Of a DNA stretch of 64,000 nucleotides, positions 1 to 8,366 are shown in pieces. The first letter of the stretch is position 1. Each line of letters begins with the position of its first letter. The DNA is from Geodermatophilus africanus (GTDB lineage: Bacteria; Actinomycetota; Actinomycetes; Mycobacteriales; Geodermatophilaceae). The notes beneath the pieces are model-generated. The model searched no databases. It was given only the letters and a program-made list of their open reading frames with translations, and had not been told where the DNA came from. The DNA is taken from assembly GCF_900107105.1 (NCBI RefSeq), contig NZ_FNOT01000019.1, positions 1 to 64,000 on the forward strand. The letters are read 5' to 3'. The position numbers and the translations under genes are program-made.

Positions 1-1530
1 TCAGGGTCCCGTGCGGGGCGCGGGGGTGGGGCCGGAGCCGAGGCGCACGTTGACCTGCTTGGTCTGGGTGAAGCCGGCGAGCATGCCCTCCAGGGACACC
101 TCCCGGCCGATGCCGCTCTGCTTGTAGCCGCCGTAGGACTGCCCGACGACCTGCCCGCCGCCCTGGTTGACCTGCACCCAGCCGGCCTCCAGCCGGTGCG
201 CGGTGGTGAGCGCCAGGTCGATGTCGGAGCACCACACGTAGGCGCCCAGCCCGTAGGCGGTGTCGTTGGCCATCCGGACCACGTCGTCGACGTCGTTCCA
301 GGCGATGGCCACGACCACCGGCCCGAAGATCTCCTCGCGGGCCAGCCGGAAGCTGTTGTCGCCGCCGGAGAACAGCGTCGGCACGTGGAAGAACCCCTCG
401 GCCAGCGGCCCGTCGGTCGGCGGCAGCCCGCCGGTCTCGACGTGCAGCGCGGGGTCGGCCAGCCCGTCCTGCAGGTACTCCCGGATGGAGCCGAACTGGG
501 TCTCGTTGATCACCGCGCCGATGTCGCTGGCCTCGTCCAGCGGATCCCCGACCCGCATCGACCCCAGCCGCCCGGACAGCCGGGCGAGCACCTCGTCGTG
601 CACGTCGCGGTGCAGGAACAGCCGGGAGCCGGCGGTGCAGCTCTGGCCCTGCCGGCTGATCCGCGAGGACAGCACCAGCCCCTCGATCAGCTCGTCGGTC
701 ACCGCGCCGGGGAACACGATCGACGGGTTCTTCCCGCCCAGCTCCAGGGACAGGTGGGCCAGCCGCTGCCCCGCCCGGCCGGCGATGCCGCGGCCGACCT
801 CGGTGGAGCCGGTGAAGGAGATCTTGTCCACGCCGGGGTGCTCGACCAGCGCGTTGCCCGCCGCCCGGCCGGTGCCGGTGACCACGTTCAGGACACCGGG
901 CGGCAGGAACTGCTCGCCGATCTCGGCCATCAGCAGGATCGACAGCGGCGCGTCCTCGGCGGCCTTGAGCACGATGGTGTTCCCCGCGGCCAGCGCGGCC
1001 GGCACCTTGAACCCGGCGATCATCAGCGGCGAGTTCCACGGCAGGATCGCGCCGACCACCCCCAGCGGCTCCTGCCGGGTGTACTGCAGCTGGGTCGCCC
1101 CGGCCGGCAGCGTGGTGCCCTTGACCTCCCCGGCGACCCCGCCGAAGTAGCGGAACAGGTCCACCAGCAGCGCCACCTCGGGCCGCGCCTGGCTGCGCAG
1201 CGCGTTGCCGGTGTCGGCGGCGGTGACCCGGGCGAGCTCCTCGGCGCGGCCCTCCAGCGCGTCGGCGATCCGCAGCAGCACCCGCTGACGCTCCTTGAAG
1301 TGCTGATCGCGCCAGCCCGGGAACGCCTCCCGGGCGGCGGCGACGGCGCGGTCGACGTCGGTGGCGGTGCCGCGCGGAACCCGGGCGATCACCGAGCCCC
1401 GGCGGGCCGGGCTGGCGATCTCCCGCCAGTCGCCGTCCACGGCCTCCACCCAGTTCCCGCCGATCAGCATCAGCCGGGTCGGCGGGGACGTCGCACCGGG
1501 AAACGGGCTCAGCACGCTCTGCTCGGACAT
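1..1530 (-). CDS. Aldehyde dehydrogenase (NAD(P)-dependent, ALDH superfamily)
   Basis: This gene encodes a 509-residue soluble aldehyde dehydrogenase that oxidises an aldehyde to its acid. The catalytic cysteine is visible in GQSCTAGSR and the general-base glutamate in LELGGKNPS. The cofactor-loop segment FTGSTEVGRGIA and the PWNSPL segment near residue 170 are typical of the family, and the length is full. I chose the ATG at 1530 because MSEQSVL leads straight into the conserved domain, while the longer open frame upstream is low-complexity. It is divergent from the PucR gene at 1800, and its neighbours suggest an aldehyde arising from imino acid or amine breakdown. The substrate cannot be read from sequence. 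Confidence 0.9.
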   Translation of the reverse strand: MSEQSVLSPFPGATSPPTRLMLIGGNWVEAVDGDWREIASPARRGSVIARVPRGTATDVDRAVAAAREAFPGWRDQHFKERQRVLLRIADALEGRAEELARVTAADTGNALRSQARPEVALLVDLFRYFGGVAGEVKGTTLPAGATQLQYTRQEPLGVVGAILPWNSPLMIAGFKVPAALAAGNTIVLKAAEDAPLSILLMAEIGEQFLPPGVLNVVTGTGRAAGNALVEHPGVDKISFTGSTEVGRGIAGRAGQRLAHLSLELGGKNPSIVFPGAVTDELIEGLVLSSRISRQGQSCTAGSRLFLHRDVHDEVLARLSGRLGSMRVGDPLDEASDIGAVINETQFGSIREYLQDGLADPALHVETGGLPPTDGPLAEGFFHVPTLFSGGDNSFRLAREEIFGPVVVAIAWNDVDDVVRMANDTAYGLGAYVWCSDIDLALTTAHRLEAGWVQVNQGGGQVVGQSYGGYKQSGIGREVSLEGMLAGFTQTKQVNVRLGSGPTPAPRTGP

Positions 1531-1799
1531 GGCTCCTCCTGTGCCTGGGTGGTGAGGGGCCGGCCGGACGTCCCGCTCGGCGAGGGTGGGTCGGGTCGTC
1601 AGCCTGTACCCGGAGGTCGCGGCCGGGAAGCCCGGGACCGCGTGCCCCGGGGAGATCGGGCCGCGCCTGCAGGGCCCCGTTCGCGCCGGAGCCGGGCCCT
1701 CGGCGGTCGCCCGCGGGCGGCTCGCGGTCCGTAGGCTCCTCCGGTTCCCGTCGGCGCGCTGTCGCGCCGACCGGCTTCCCGGCCCCGAGGAGCGCACCC

Positions 1800-3395
1800 G
1801 TGACGAGCATGACCGTCCGCGACGCCCTGGCCGTGCCGGCCCTGCGCGGCGCCGGCCCGGTCGTGCTCGCCGGCGCCGCCGGGCTGGGCCGTGAGGTGCG
1901 CTGGGTGCACACGACCGAGCTCGTGGACATCGCGCCGTTGCTGCGCGGCGGCGACCTGGTGCTCAGCACCGGGATCGCGCTGCCCGACCGGCCCGCGGAG
2001 CTGGCGGCCTTCGCCGAGAGCCTGCACCGCAGCGAGGCCGCCGGCCTCGTCATCGAGCTGGGCCGGCGCTGGACGGAGGTCCCCCGGGCCCTGGTGGAGG
2101 CCTGCGAGCGGCTGTCGTTGCCCCTGGTCGCGCTCGCCCGCGAGGTCCGGTTCGCGACCGTGGCCCAGGCCGTGGGCGAGCGGATCGTCGACAGCCAGCT
2201 CGAGGAGCTGCGCGAGGCGCAGCGCGTCCACGAGGTCTTCACCGAGCTGAGCATCGCCGAGGCCGGGCCGGCCGAGATCCTGGAGTCGGTGCAGCGCCTG
2301 GCCGGTGCCACCGTCGTGCTCGAGGACGAGCAGCACCGGGTCGTCGACTACCGCACCGGCCCCGGCGACGCCGCGGACGCCCTGGCCGACTGGCCCGCCC
2401 GCTCGCGGGTCGTGGTCCTGGACGGGCGCACCACGTGGGACGAGGCCAACGGCTGGCTGGTGACCCGGGTGGGCAGACGGGACCGCGGCTGGGGCCGCCT
2501 CGTCATCGAGTCCCCGGACCGGCCGCCCCAGCGCCTCGTGGCGACGGCGGAGCGCGCCGCTGCGGCGCTGGCCCTGCACCGGCTGCACGACCGGCAGCGC
2601 GACAGCCTGGTCCGGCGCACCCACCACGAGCTGATGGTGGGGCTGCTCGCCGACCCCGGCGCGCCCGACGTGCAGCGGCGCTGCGAGCTGGCCGGGGTCC
2701 CGCTGGCCCGGCGGCGACTCGTCGGCCTGGCGCTGCGCCGTCCGACGACGGCGGAGGAACCGGGCCGGCGCGCCGGGCAGCTGGACGCCGCGGTCGCCGC
2801 GGTCGCGCACGCCGTGCACGAGCTGCGGCTCTCCGCGCTGGTGTGCGAGATCGACGGCGCCGTGCGGGTGCTGCTCTCCCTCGACCCCGCGGCCGCCGTT
2901 CCGCAGGTGACGGAGGACCTCGCCGGCCGCGTGCACCGGCGGGTCCGCGTCGTGGTCGGCGCGGGCCGCCCCGTGGACCGGGTCGGCGACGTGGGGCGGA
3001 CCCTGCGCGAGTCGCTGCACGTGGTGGACTCGGTGCGGCCGGGGGGGCGGGCACGCCCGGTGCACCGCCTGGAGGACGTCCACCTGCGCGGCCTGCTGAC
3101 CATGCTGGCCGACGACGAACGGCTGCGGCTGTTCACCGCGCGGGAGCTCGACGCGCTGAAGGAGCACGACGCCCGGGCACAGAGCGGGCTGCTGGACACG
3201 GTGCGTGCGCTGGTCCGCCACCCGGGGAGCAAGTCCGACGCCGCGGCCGGGCTGCACGTCTCCCGGTCGGCCTTCTACGACCGCCTGGCCCGGGTCGAGC
3301 AGCTGCTCGGCGTCGACCTCGACGACCCCGACATCCTGGTCTCCCTGCACGTCGCCGTCCTCGCCGACGAGGTCTTCGGCGACGCGGCGGGCTGA
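1800..3395 (+). CDS. PucR-family transcriptional regulator
   Basis: This is a 531-residue transcription regulator. The N-terminal third (about residues 5-125, VRDALAVPALRGAGPVVLAG onward) matches the PucR purine-catabolism N-terminal domain. The C-terminus (about 455-525, SKSDAAAGLHVSRSAFYDRL) is the PucR helix-turn-helix, with a GGDEF-like middle region as in CdaR/PucR relatives. The GTG start at 1800 is preceded by GAGGAG seven bases upstream; an internal ATG at 1809 is the alternative. It sits divergently from an aldehyde dehydrogenase and upstream of the racemase and cyclodeaminase genes. I infer that it senses an imino acid or a catabolite of this cluster. PucR proteins usually activate nitrogen-scavenging operons. 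Confidence 0.88.
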   Translation: MTSMTVRDALAVPALRGAGPVVLAGAAGLGREVRWVHTTELVDIAPLLRGGDLVLSTGIALPDRPAELAAFAESLHRSEAAGLVIELGRRWTEVPRALVEACERLSLPLVALAREVRFATVAQAVGERIVDSQLEELREAQRVHEVFTELSIAEAGPAEILESVQRLAGATVVLEDEQHRVVDYRTGPGDAADALADWPARSRVVVLDGRTTWDEANGWLVTRVGRRDRGWGRLVIESPDRPPQRLVATAERAAAALALHRLHDRQRDSLVRRTHHELMVGLLADPGAPDVQRRCELAGVPLARRRLVGLALRRPTTAEEPGRRAGQLDAAVAAVAHAVHELRLSALVCEIDGAVRVLLSLDPAAAVPQVTEDLAGRVHRRVRVVVGAGRPVDRVGDVGRTLRESLHVVDSVRPGGRARPVHRLEDVHLRGLLTMLADDERLRLFTARELDALKEHDARAQSGLLDTVRALVRHPGSKSDAAAGLHVSRSAFYDRLARVEQLLGVDLDDPDILVSLHVAVLADEVFGDAAG

Positions 3396-3412
3396 GGCGC
3401 CAGGTCCGGTCC

Positions 3413-3446
3413 GGTGCGGGGGCCGGCTCCCGGGGGTCCCCGCACC
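3413..3446 (+). terminator. Terminator-like hairpin after the PucR gene
   Basis: The arms GGTGCGGGG (3413-3421) and CCCCGCACC (3438-3446) pair perfectly around a 16-base loop, 18 bases past the PucR stop codon. There is no U-tract, as is common for GC-rich actinobacterial terminators. It may only attenuate transcription, because the next gene starts 25 bases later. Confidence 0.5.
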
Positions 3447-3470
3447 CCACGGGCGTGACAGGGTGCCGCC

Positions 3471-4487
3471 GTGCTGCCGCCGTCGATCGCGACCACCGAC
3501 TACCACACCGCCGGGGAGCCGTTCCGGATCGTCGCCGAGCCCCCCGTGCCGCTGCCGGGCGCGACGGTGGCCGAGCGCCGGGTCCGGGCGATCGGGGACC
3601 CAGACGTGCAGGCGCTGCGGGCGGTGCTGTGCTCCGAGCCGCGCGGCCACGCGGACATGTACGGCGGCTTCGTCGTCGCCCCGGACGACGACGGGGCTCA
3701 CCTGGGTGTGCTGTTCTGGCACAAGGACGGCTTCTCCACCGCCTGCGGGCACGGCACGATCGCGCTCGGCGTCTGGGCGGTCGACACCGGCCGGGTGGCG
3801 GCCCCGGAGACCGGGAGCGTGGACGTGGTCGTCGACGTCCCGTCCGGCCGGGTGACCGCGCGGGTGCACCGTCGGGACGGCTGGACGACGGGGGTCGACT
3901 TCGTCAACGTGCCCAGCTGGGTGGTCGCCCGGGAGGTCCCGGTGACCACCTCCCGTGGCGTGGTGAGGGTGACCGTGGCCTACGGCGGGGCGGTCTACGC
4001 GACGCTGCCGGCCGCGCAGCTGGGCCTGTCGGTCACGCCGCGGCACCTCGGCGAGCTGATCGCGCTCGGCCGGGAGGTCAAGCGGGCGCTCGACGACTCC
4101 GAGCACGCCGCGCACCCGACCGACCCCCGCCTCAGCGGCGTCTACGGGACGATCTGGTTCGACGAGCTCGGCGACGCGGACGGGCAGGTGCACCAGCGCA
4201 ACGTGGCCGTCTTCGCCGACGGCGAGGTCGACCGCTCGCCGTGCGGGTCGGGCACCTGCGCCCGGCTGGCGGTGCTGGCCGGCGAGGGGCGGCTGCCGGC
4301 CGGCACCGTGCTGCGGCACGAGTCGATCGTCGGCAGCACCTTCACCGGGACCGTGCTGGACACCGTGGACGTCGACGGCCGCCCCGCGGTGCTCCCGCAG
4401 GTCACCGGGATGGCCTACCGGACCGGCGAGCACGTCTTCGCGGTCGACCCGCACGACCCGCTCGTCCCCGGGTTCGTGCTGCGGTGA
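3471..4487 (+). CDS. Proline racemase-superfamily enzyme (Cys/Cys type; hydroxyproline epimerase or relative)
   Basis: The product has 338 residues and belongs to the proline racemase / 4-hydroxyproline epimerase / trans-3-hydroxyproline dehydratase superfamily. The first catalytic position lies in STACGHGT (Cys near residue 90) and the second in RSPCGSGTCAR (Cys), so both acid/base cysteines needed for racemisation or epimerisation are present. The segment EPRGHADMYGGF resembles the animal L3HYPDH branch, whose second residue is Thr rather than Cys, so assignment between epimerase and dehydratase is not settled. The GTG start at 3471 was chosen by homology to the usual N-terminus (TTDYHTAGEP). 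It overlaps the downstream cyclodeaminase-family gene by four bases, implying translational coupling. Confidence 0.85.
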   Translation: MLPPSIATTDYHTAGEPFRIVAEPPVPLPGATVAERRVRAIGDPDVQALRAVLCSEPRGHADMYGGFVVAPDDDGAHLGVLFWHKDGFSTACGHGTIALGVWAVDTGRVAAPETGSVDVVVDVPSGRVTARVHRRDGWTTGVDFVNVPSWVVAREVPVTTSRGVVRVTVAYGGAVYATLPAAQLGLSVTPRHLGELIALGREVKRALDDSEHAAHPTDPRLSGVYGTIWFDELGDADGQVHQRNVAVFADGEVDRSPCGSGTCARLAVLAGEGRLPAGTVLRHESIVGSTFTGTVLDTVDVDGRPAVLPQVTGMAYRTGEHVFAVDPHDPLVPGFVLR

Positions 4488-5386
4488 GGGTCCTCGACGC
4501 GGACGCCGTGGCCGCGTTCGGCCCGGCCGCGGCGGTCCGGGCGATCACCGACGCGCTGCGCGGCGGCCTCGACCCCGCCGGCGACCCGCCCCGCACTGCA
4601 GTGGGCCTCTCGAACGGCCAGTTCCTGCTCATGCCCTCGGAGGTCCCGGCCGCGGCCGGGGTGAAGGTGGTCGCCGTCGCCCCGGGCAACCCGGCGCGCG
4701 GCCTGCCCCGCATCCAGGCCACCTACCTGCTCCTCGACAGGGAGACGCTCGCGCTGCGCGCAGTGCTCGACGGCACGGCGCTGACCACGCTGCGCACCCC
4801 GGCGGTCTCGGTCGCCGCCGTCCTGCCGGCCCTGCCCGACCGGCCGCTGCGGGTGGCGGTGGTCGGCGCCGGGCCGCAGGCGGTCGGGCACGTCGCCACG
4901 CTGGCCGCCGTCCGCCCGCTGGCCGGGGCCACCCACCTGGTCCGCGACCCGTCCCGGACCCCGCTGGCGGCGGTCCGGCTCGGCTCCGCGGACGCCGACG
5001 CGGCGCTGCGGGCCGCGGACGTCGTCGTCTGCGCGACCTCGGCCCGCTCGCCGGTGTTCGACTCGGCCCTGCTGCGCGACGACGCTGTGGTGGTCGCCGT
5101 CGGCTCGCACGAGCCCGACGCCCGTGAGCTCGACGCGGCGTTGCTGGGTCGGGCGACCGTGGTGGTCGAGGACGTCGCCACCGCGCTGCGCGAGGCCGGC
5201 GACGTGGTGCTGGCCATCGCCGAGGGCGCGCTGACCGTCGACGACCTCGTGCTCGTGCGCGACGTCGTGACCGGCGCGGTCCCGCTGCCCACCGACCGGC
5301 CGCTGGTCGTCAAGAGCGTCGGCATGTCCTGGCAGGACCTGGTCGTGGCCGAGGCGGTCGTCGCCGGGGAGGCCGCCGGCCGCTGA
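4484..5386 (+). CDS. Ornithine cyclodeaminase / mu-crystallin family protein
   Basis: The protein has 300 residues. The family has an N-terminal substrate lobe and a C-terminal Rossmann domain, here starting near residue 120 at RVAVVGAGPQAVGHV. Members include ornithine cyclodeaminase, alanine dehydrogenase and delta1-pyrroline-2-carboxylate reductase (LhpI). Since it is coupled to a racemase-superfamily gene (GTGA overlap), reduction of delta1-pyrroline-2-carboxylate to L-proline after trans-3-hydroxyproline dehydration is the most economical role. It is somewhat shorter than usual for the family (about 315-330). The start GTG at 4484 gives MRVLDADAVAAFG, the usual beginning. Confidence 0.82.
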   Translation: MRVLDADAVAAFGPAAAVRAITDALRGGLDPAGDPPRTAVGLSNGQFLLMPSEVPAAAGVKVVAVAPGNPARGLPRIQATYLLLDRETLALRAVLDGTALTTLRTPAVSVAAVLPALPDRPLRVAVVGAGPQAVGHVATLAAVRPLAGATHLVRDPSRTPLAAVRLGSADADAALRAADVVVCATSARSPVFDSALLRDDAVVVAVGSHEPDARELDAALLGRATVVVEDVATALREAGDVVLAIAEGALTVDDLVLVRDVVTGAVPLPTDRPLVVKSVGMSWQDLVVAEAVVAGEAAGR

Positions 5387-5453
5387 GCGTGCGCCGCCCG
5401 GCCGGCCGGTGCAGCGGGAGCCCCACCCGGCGGACACCCCCCCGGGCCGTGCC

Positions 5454-5484
5454 CGCGGCCGGCGGCACCGTGCCGCCGGCCGCG
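5454..5484. terminator. Bidirectional terminator between convergent genes
   Basis: A perfect 15-base inverted repeat (CGCGGCCGGCGGCAC at 5454-5468 and its complement at 5470-5484) lies between the convergent stop codons at 5386 and 5498. Its position and strength fit a bidirectional terminator; there is no T-tract. Confidence 0.7.
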
Positions 5485-5497
5485 CGGCAGCGTCGGC

Positions 5498-7042
5498 TCA
5501 GGCGGTCATGACGCGGGAGTGGTGGTGTTCGCCCTCCTCGGCCGGGCTGGTGAAGATCACGTCGTGCCAGTCCTTGCGCGGCTGCGGGGACAGCGCCGAC
5601 ATGACGTGCTTGACCTGGGTGTACTCGTCGAAGGAGTACGTGGACATGTCCTTGCCGAAACCGGAAGCCTTGTACCCGCCGTGCGGCATCTCGCTGATGA
5701 TCGGGATGTGGTCGTTGATCCACACGCAGCCGGCGGCGATCCCGGCGGAGGCGCGCTGCGCCCGGAAGACGTCGCTGGTCCACGCCGAGGCGGCGAGCCC
5801 GTAGGGCGTGTCGTTGGCGAGGGCCAGTCCCTCGTCGTCACCGTCGAAGGGCAGCGCGACCAGGACCGGGCCGAAGACCTCGTCCTGGACGATTTCCGAG
5901 TCCTGTGCCGCGTCGACCACGAGGGTCGGCTCGTAGTAGGCCCCGGCCTTCAGGGCTCCGCTGCCGGGACGCCCGCCGGTGACCACCTTCGCGCCGGCCT
6001 CGCGGGCCCGGTCCACCATTCCGGCGACGTTGTCGCGGTGGTCGAGGGAAATGAGCGAGCCGAGGTCGGTGGCGGGGTCGTCGACGGGACCGACCACCAC
6101 CTGGGACATGAGCTCGGCGACACGGCTCACGAAGGCGTCGTAGAGCGGGCGCTGCACGTAGGCGCGGGTCGCCGCGGTGCAGTCCTGACCGGCGTTGATC
6201 AGCGAGCCGGCGACCGCGCCCCGGGCGGCGGCCTCCAGGTCGGCGTCGTCGAAGACGACGAACGGGGCCTTGCCGCCGAGCTCCAGGTGGACCCGCTTGA
6301 CCAGGCCCGCGGCCAGCGAGCCGACCCGGCTGCCCGCCCGTGTGGAGCCGGTGAAGGAGATCATGCTGACGTCGCGGTGGGTGACCAGCGCCTCGCCGAC
6401 GACCGAGCCGCGCCCCGTGAGGACGTTGACCACGCCGTCGGGGATGCCGGCACGTTGCGCGGCCTCGGCGAAGGCGACCGAGGTCGTGGGGGTGAGCTCG
6501 GCGGGCTTGAGCACGATCGTGTTGCCGGCGGCGATGGCGGGCAGGATCTTCCAGGCCGCCATCTGCAGGGGGTAGTTCCACGGGGCGATCGAGCCGACCA
6601 CCCCGATCGGCTCGCGGCGGATCGTCGAGGTGTGCTCGCCGGAGTACTCGGCACTGGCCCTGCCCTCGAGGTTGCGGGCGGCGCCGGCGAAGAAGGAGAC
6701 GTTGTCGACGGTGCCGGGGACGTCGAAGCCCTGGGTGAGCCGGATCGGCTTGCCGGTCTGGCGGCTCTCCGCGGTGGCGAGCTCACCGGCGACGGCGTCG
6801 AGCTCGGCGGCCAGCCGGTGCATCGCCGTCGATCGCTCTGCGGGCGTCGCGCCCGCCCAGCCGGGGAACGCGGCCTTCGCGGCGGCCACCGCCTCGTCGA
6901 CGTCGTCGACCGAGGCGAGGGTGTCCGTGGCGACGACGTCGCCGTTCGAGGGGTTGGTGACCTCCAGGGGGTCGGCCGAGCTGCCGTGGCGGCGCCGGCC
7001 GTCGATGAACTGCTGGCCGGTGTCGTCGATGGGGTTCGACAT
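5498..7042 (-). CDS. Aldehyde dehydrogenase (gamma-aminobutyraldehyde / semialdehyde type)
   Basis: A full-length 514-residue ALDH. The catalytic Cys is in NAGQDCTAATRA and the Glu in HLELGGKAPF; the PWNYPLQM and FTGSTRAGSRVG segments are present. The C-terminal motif WINDHIPIISEMPHGGYK is characteristic of the gamma-aminobutyraldehyde dehydrogenase (PatD-like) group. Within this cluster it could oxidise 2-oxoglutarate semialdehyde, the last step of hydroxyproline breakdown, or an amino-aldehyde from the class III aminotransferase further on. The ATG at 7042 was chosen because MSNPIDDTG precedes the conserved QQFIDG start of the domain. It is 56 bases downstream of the second racemase-family gene on the same strand, so the two are probably co-transcribed. 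Confidence 0.88.
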   Translation of the reverse strand: MSNPIDDTGQQFIDGRRRHGSSADPLEVTNPSNGDVVATDTLASVDDVDEAVAAAKAAFPGWAGATPAERSTAMHRLAAELDAVAGELATAESRQTGKPIRLTQGFDVPGTVDNVSFFAGAARNLEGRASAEYSGEHTSTIRREPIGVVGSIAPWNYPLQMAAWKILPAIAAGNTIVLKPAELTPTTSVAFAEAAQRAGIPDGVVNVLTGRGSVVGEALVTHRDVSMISFTGSTRAGSRVGSLAAGLVKRVHLELGGKAPFVVFDDADLEAAARGAVAGSLINAGQDCTAATRAYVQRPLYDAFVSRVAELMSQVVVGPVDDPATDLGSLISLDHRDNVAGMVDRAREAGAKVVTGGRPGSGALKAGAYYEPTLVVDAAQDSEIVQDEVFGPVLVALPFDGDDEGLALANDTPYGLAASAWTSDVFRAQRASAGIAAGCVWINDHIPIISEMPHGGYKASGFGKDMSTYSFDEYTQVKHVMSALSPQPRKDWHDVIFTSPAEEGEHHHSRVMTA

Positions 7043-7098
7043 GGTGCTCCTCGGGTGTGCGATGGGGTCGGATGTCGCTCGGGACGGTGTCCGCGCGG

Positions 7099-8181
7099 TC
7101 AGTCGCGGACGGTGCTCCAGATGTCGCCCACGGTCAGGCCCGTGGGGAACGGGTCGTCGGGCTGCAGGACGTGCTGGGCGTAGCCGGTGATCCACGCCCG
7201 GCCCTGGATGGAGGGCACCACGGCGTCGCGGCCGCCCACGGTGGTGCGCTCGTGGAGCAGACCGCGAAAGGTCGTCCCCAGGACGCCCTGGTGCACGAAC
7301 GGGACACCGAGCTCGAGCTCGCCGCGGGCGTGGAGAGCGGCCATGCGGGCGCAGGTCCCCGTTCCGCAGGGTGAGCGGTCCAGGGTCCCCCGCCACGACG
7401 CCGGGTCGTCGAGGGTGATCCGCCCGGCCGGCAGGACGACGCTGTTGCGCCCCGAGACGCCGGCCGAGTCGCCGGGGCCGTGCAGCATGACCAGGGCGAT
7501 CTCGTTGACGTCCGGCTTCTCGGGGTGCGCCACCGGCACCTGCTCCCGGGCCGCCGCGAGCAGCGCCGTGCCGGCGCGGGCGATCGCGGGGGCGTGCTCG
7601 GGGCCCAGCGCGACGCCCAGGTCGGCGGCCCGCGCCTGCACGTAGAACTGGCCGCCGAAGGCGATGTCGGCGGCGACGGTGCCGTACTCCGGGACGTCGA
7701 TCCGCTCGTCCAGCGCCACAGCGAACGACGGCACGTTGCGGACCCGGACCCACCGCACCCGCCCGCCCTCGACCCGGGCGTTGGCCTCCACCGGGCCGAC
7801 GGCGGTGTCGATGCGGACCACCGTCTCCGGCTCGGTCGCGGGCAGGCTGCCCGTCTCCAGCAGGGCCGTGACGGCGCACATCGTGTTGCTGCCCGACATG
7901 GGCCGGAAACCGCCCTGCTCGAGGACGATGATGCCGACGTCGGCACCCGGGTCCAGCGGCGGCAGCACGAGGACCGCGCACATCGCGGGGTGCCCGCGCG
8001 GCTCGCGCAGCAGCAATCGGCGCAGCCAGTCCAGCTCCGTCGCACACCAGCGCATCCGCTCGGGCCACGTCGTGCCGCGCACGAGCAGGTGGGCGCCGAG
8101 CAGGATCCGTCCGGGCTCACCCTCCGCGTGCACGTCGATCGACGTGATCGTCGTCGTGCCGGTGGAGGTCGGTGTTCCCAT
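7099..8181 (-). CDS. Proline racemase-superfamily enzyme (Ser/Cys type; probable trans-3-hydroxy-L-proline dehydratase or bifunctional epimerase)
   Basis: A 360-residue paralogue of the enzyme at 3471-4487. The first catalytic position is a serine in MSGSNTMC, while the second is a cysteine in RSPCGTGTCAR. In this superfamily the Cys/Cys pair goes with racemisation or epimerisation, and replacement of one cysteine by Ser or Thr is associated with dehydratase activity. I therefore infer trans-3-hydroxyproline dehydratase or a mixed-function enzyme. It is divergent from the DHDPS-family gene across a 185-bp region carrying an operator-like palindrome. The ATG at 8181 was preferred over the longer open frame, whose N-terminal sequence is not family-like. 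Confidence 0.84.
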   Translation of the reverse strand: MGTPTSTGTTTITSIDVHAEGEPGRILLGAHLLVRGTTWPERMRWCATELDWLRRLLLREPRGHPAMCAVLVLPPLDPGADVGIIVLEQGGFRPMSGSNTMCAVTALLETGSLPATEPETVVRIDTAVGPVEANARVEGGRVRWVRVRNVPSFAVALDERIDVPEYGTVAADIAFGGQFYVQARAADLGVALGPEHAPAIARAGTALLAAAREQVPVAHPEKPDVNEIALVMLHGPGDSAGVSGRNSVVLPAGRITLDDPASWRGTLDRSPCGTGTCARMAALHARGELELGVPFVHQGVLGTTFRGLLHERTTVGGRDAVVPSIQGRAWITGYAQHVLQPDDPFPTGLTVGDIWSTVRD

Positions 8182-8278
8182 GTCGGGCCTCCCTGTCCGG
8201 GGATCGGGTCCGCGCCCCCTGGATCGGAACGGGGCTTGACGAACCGCGTGACAGCCCTCACTCTTTCGAGTTATCAGT

Positions 8279-8295
8279 AGATTGTCAAACAATCT
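8279..8295. promoter_or_regulatory. Operator-like palindrome in divergent promoter (GntR/FCD-type)
   Basis: AGATTGTCAAACAATCT is a perfect 7-base inverted repeat around CAA, in an AT-rich island of an otherwise GC-rich region, between two divergent catabolic genes. The TTGT-N3-ACAA core resembles sites of FCD-type GntR regulators. Such a regulator is encoded at 27324-27998, but a link between the two is only an inference. Confidence 0.6.
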
Positions 8296-8366
8296 GCACC
8301 ATGTCAGCCGGGCCGGTCCCCATCGCCCGCGTCCCGGCAACACGCCCGCACACCGAGAGGCACATC

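Noticed and set aside
1531-1799. A copy of the post-stop repeat around CCTGCAGGGCCCC (about 1667)
   Set aside because: Only the short CTGCAGGG motif is shared, and it lies upstream of genes on both sides rather than after a stop codon.
1599-5437. Very long open frames overlapping the PucR, racemase and cyclodeaminase genes (for example 1599-4454 minus, 2435-5386 plus frame 2)
   Set aside because: They are shadows caused by high GC at third positions. Their translations are Arg/Ala/Gly/Pro-rich and show no family pattern, while the accepted frames contain clear motifs.
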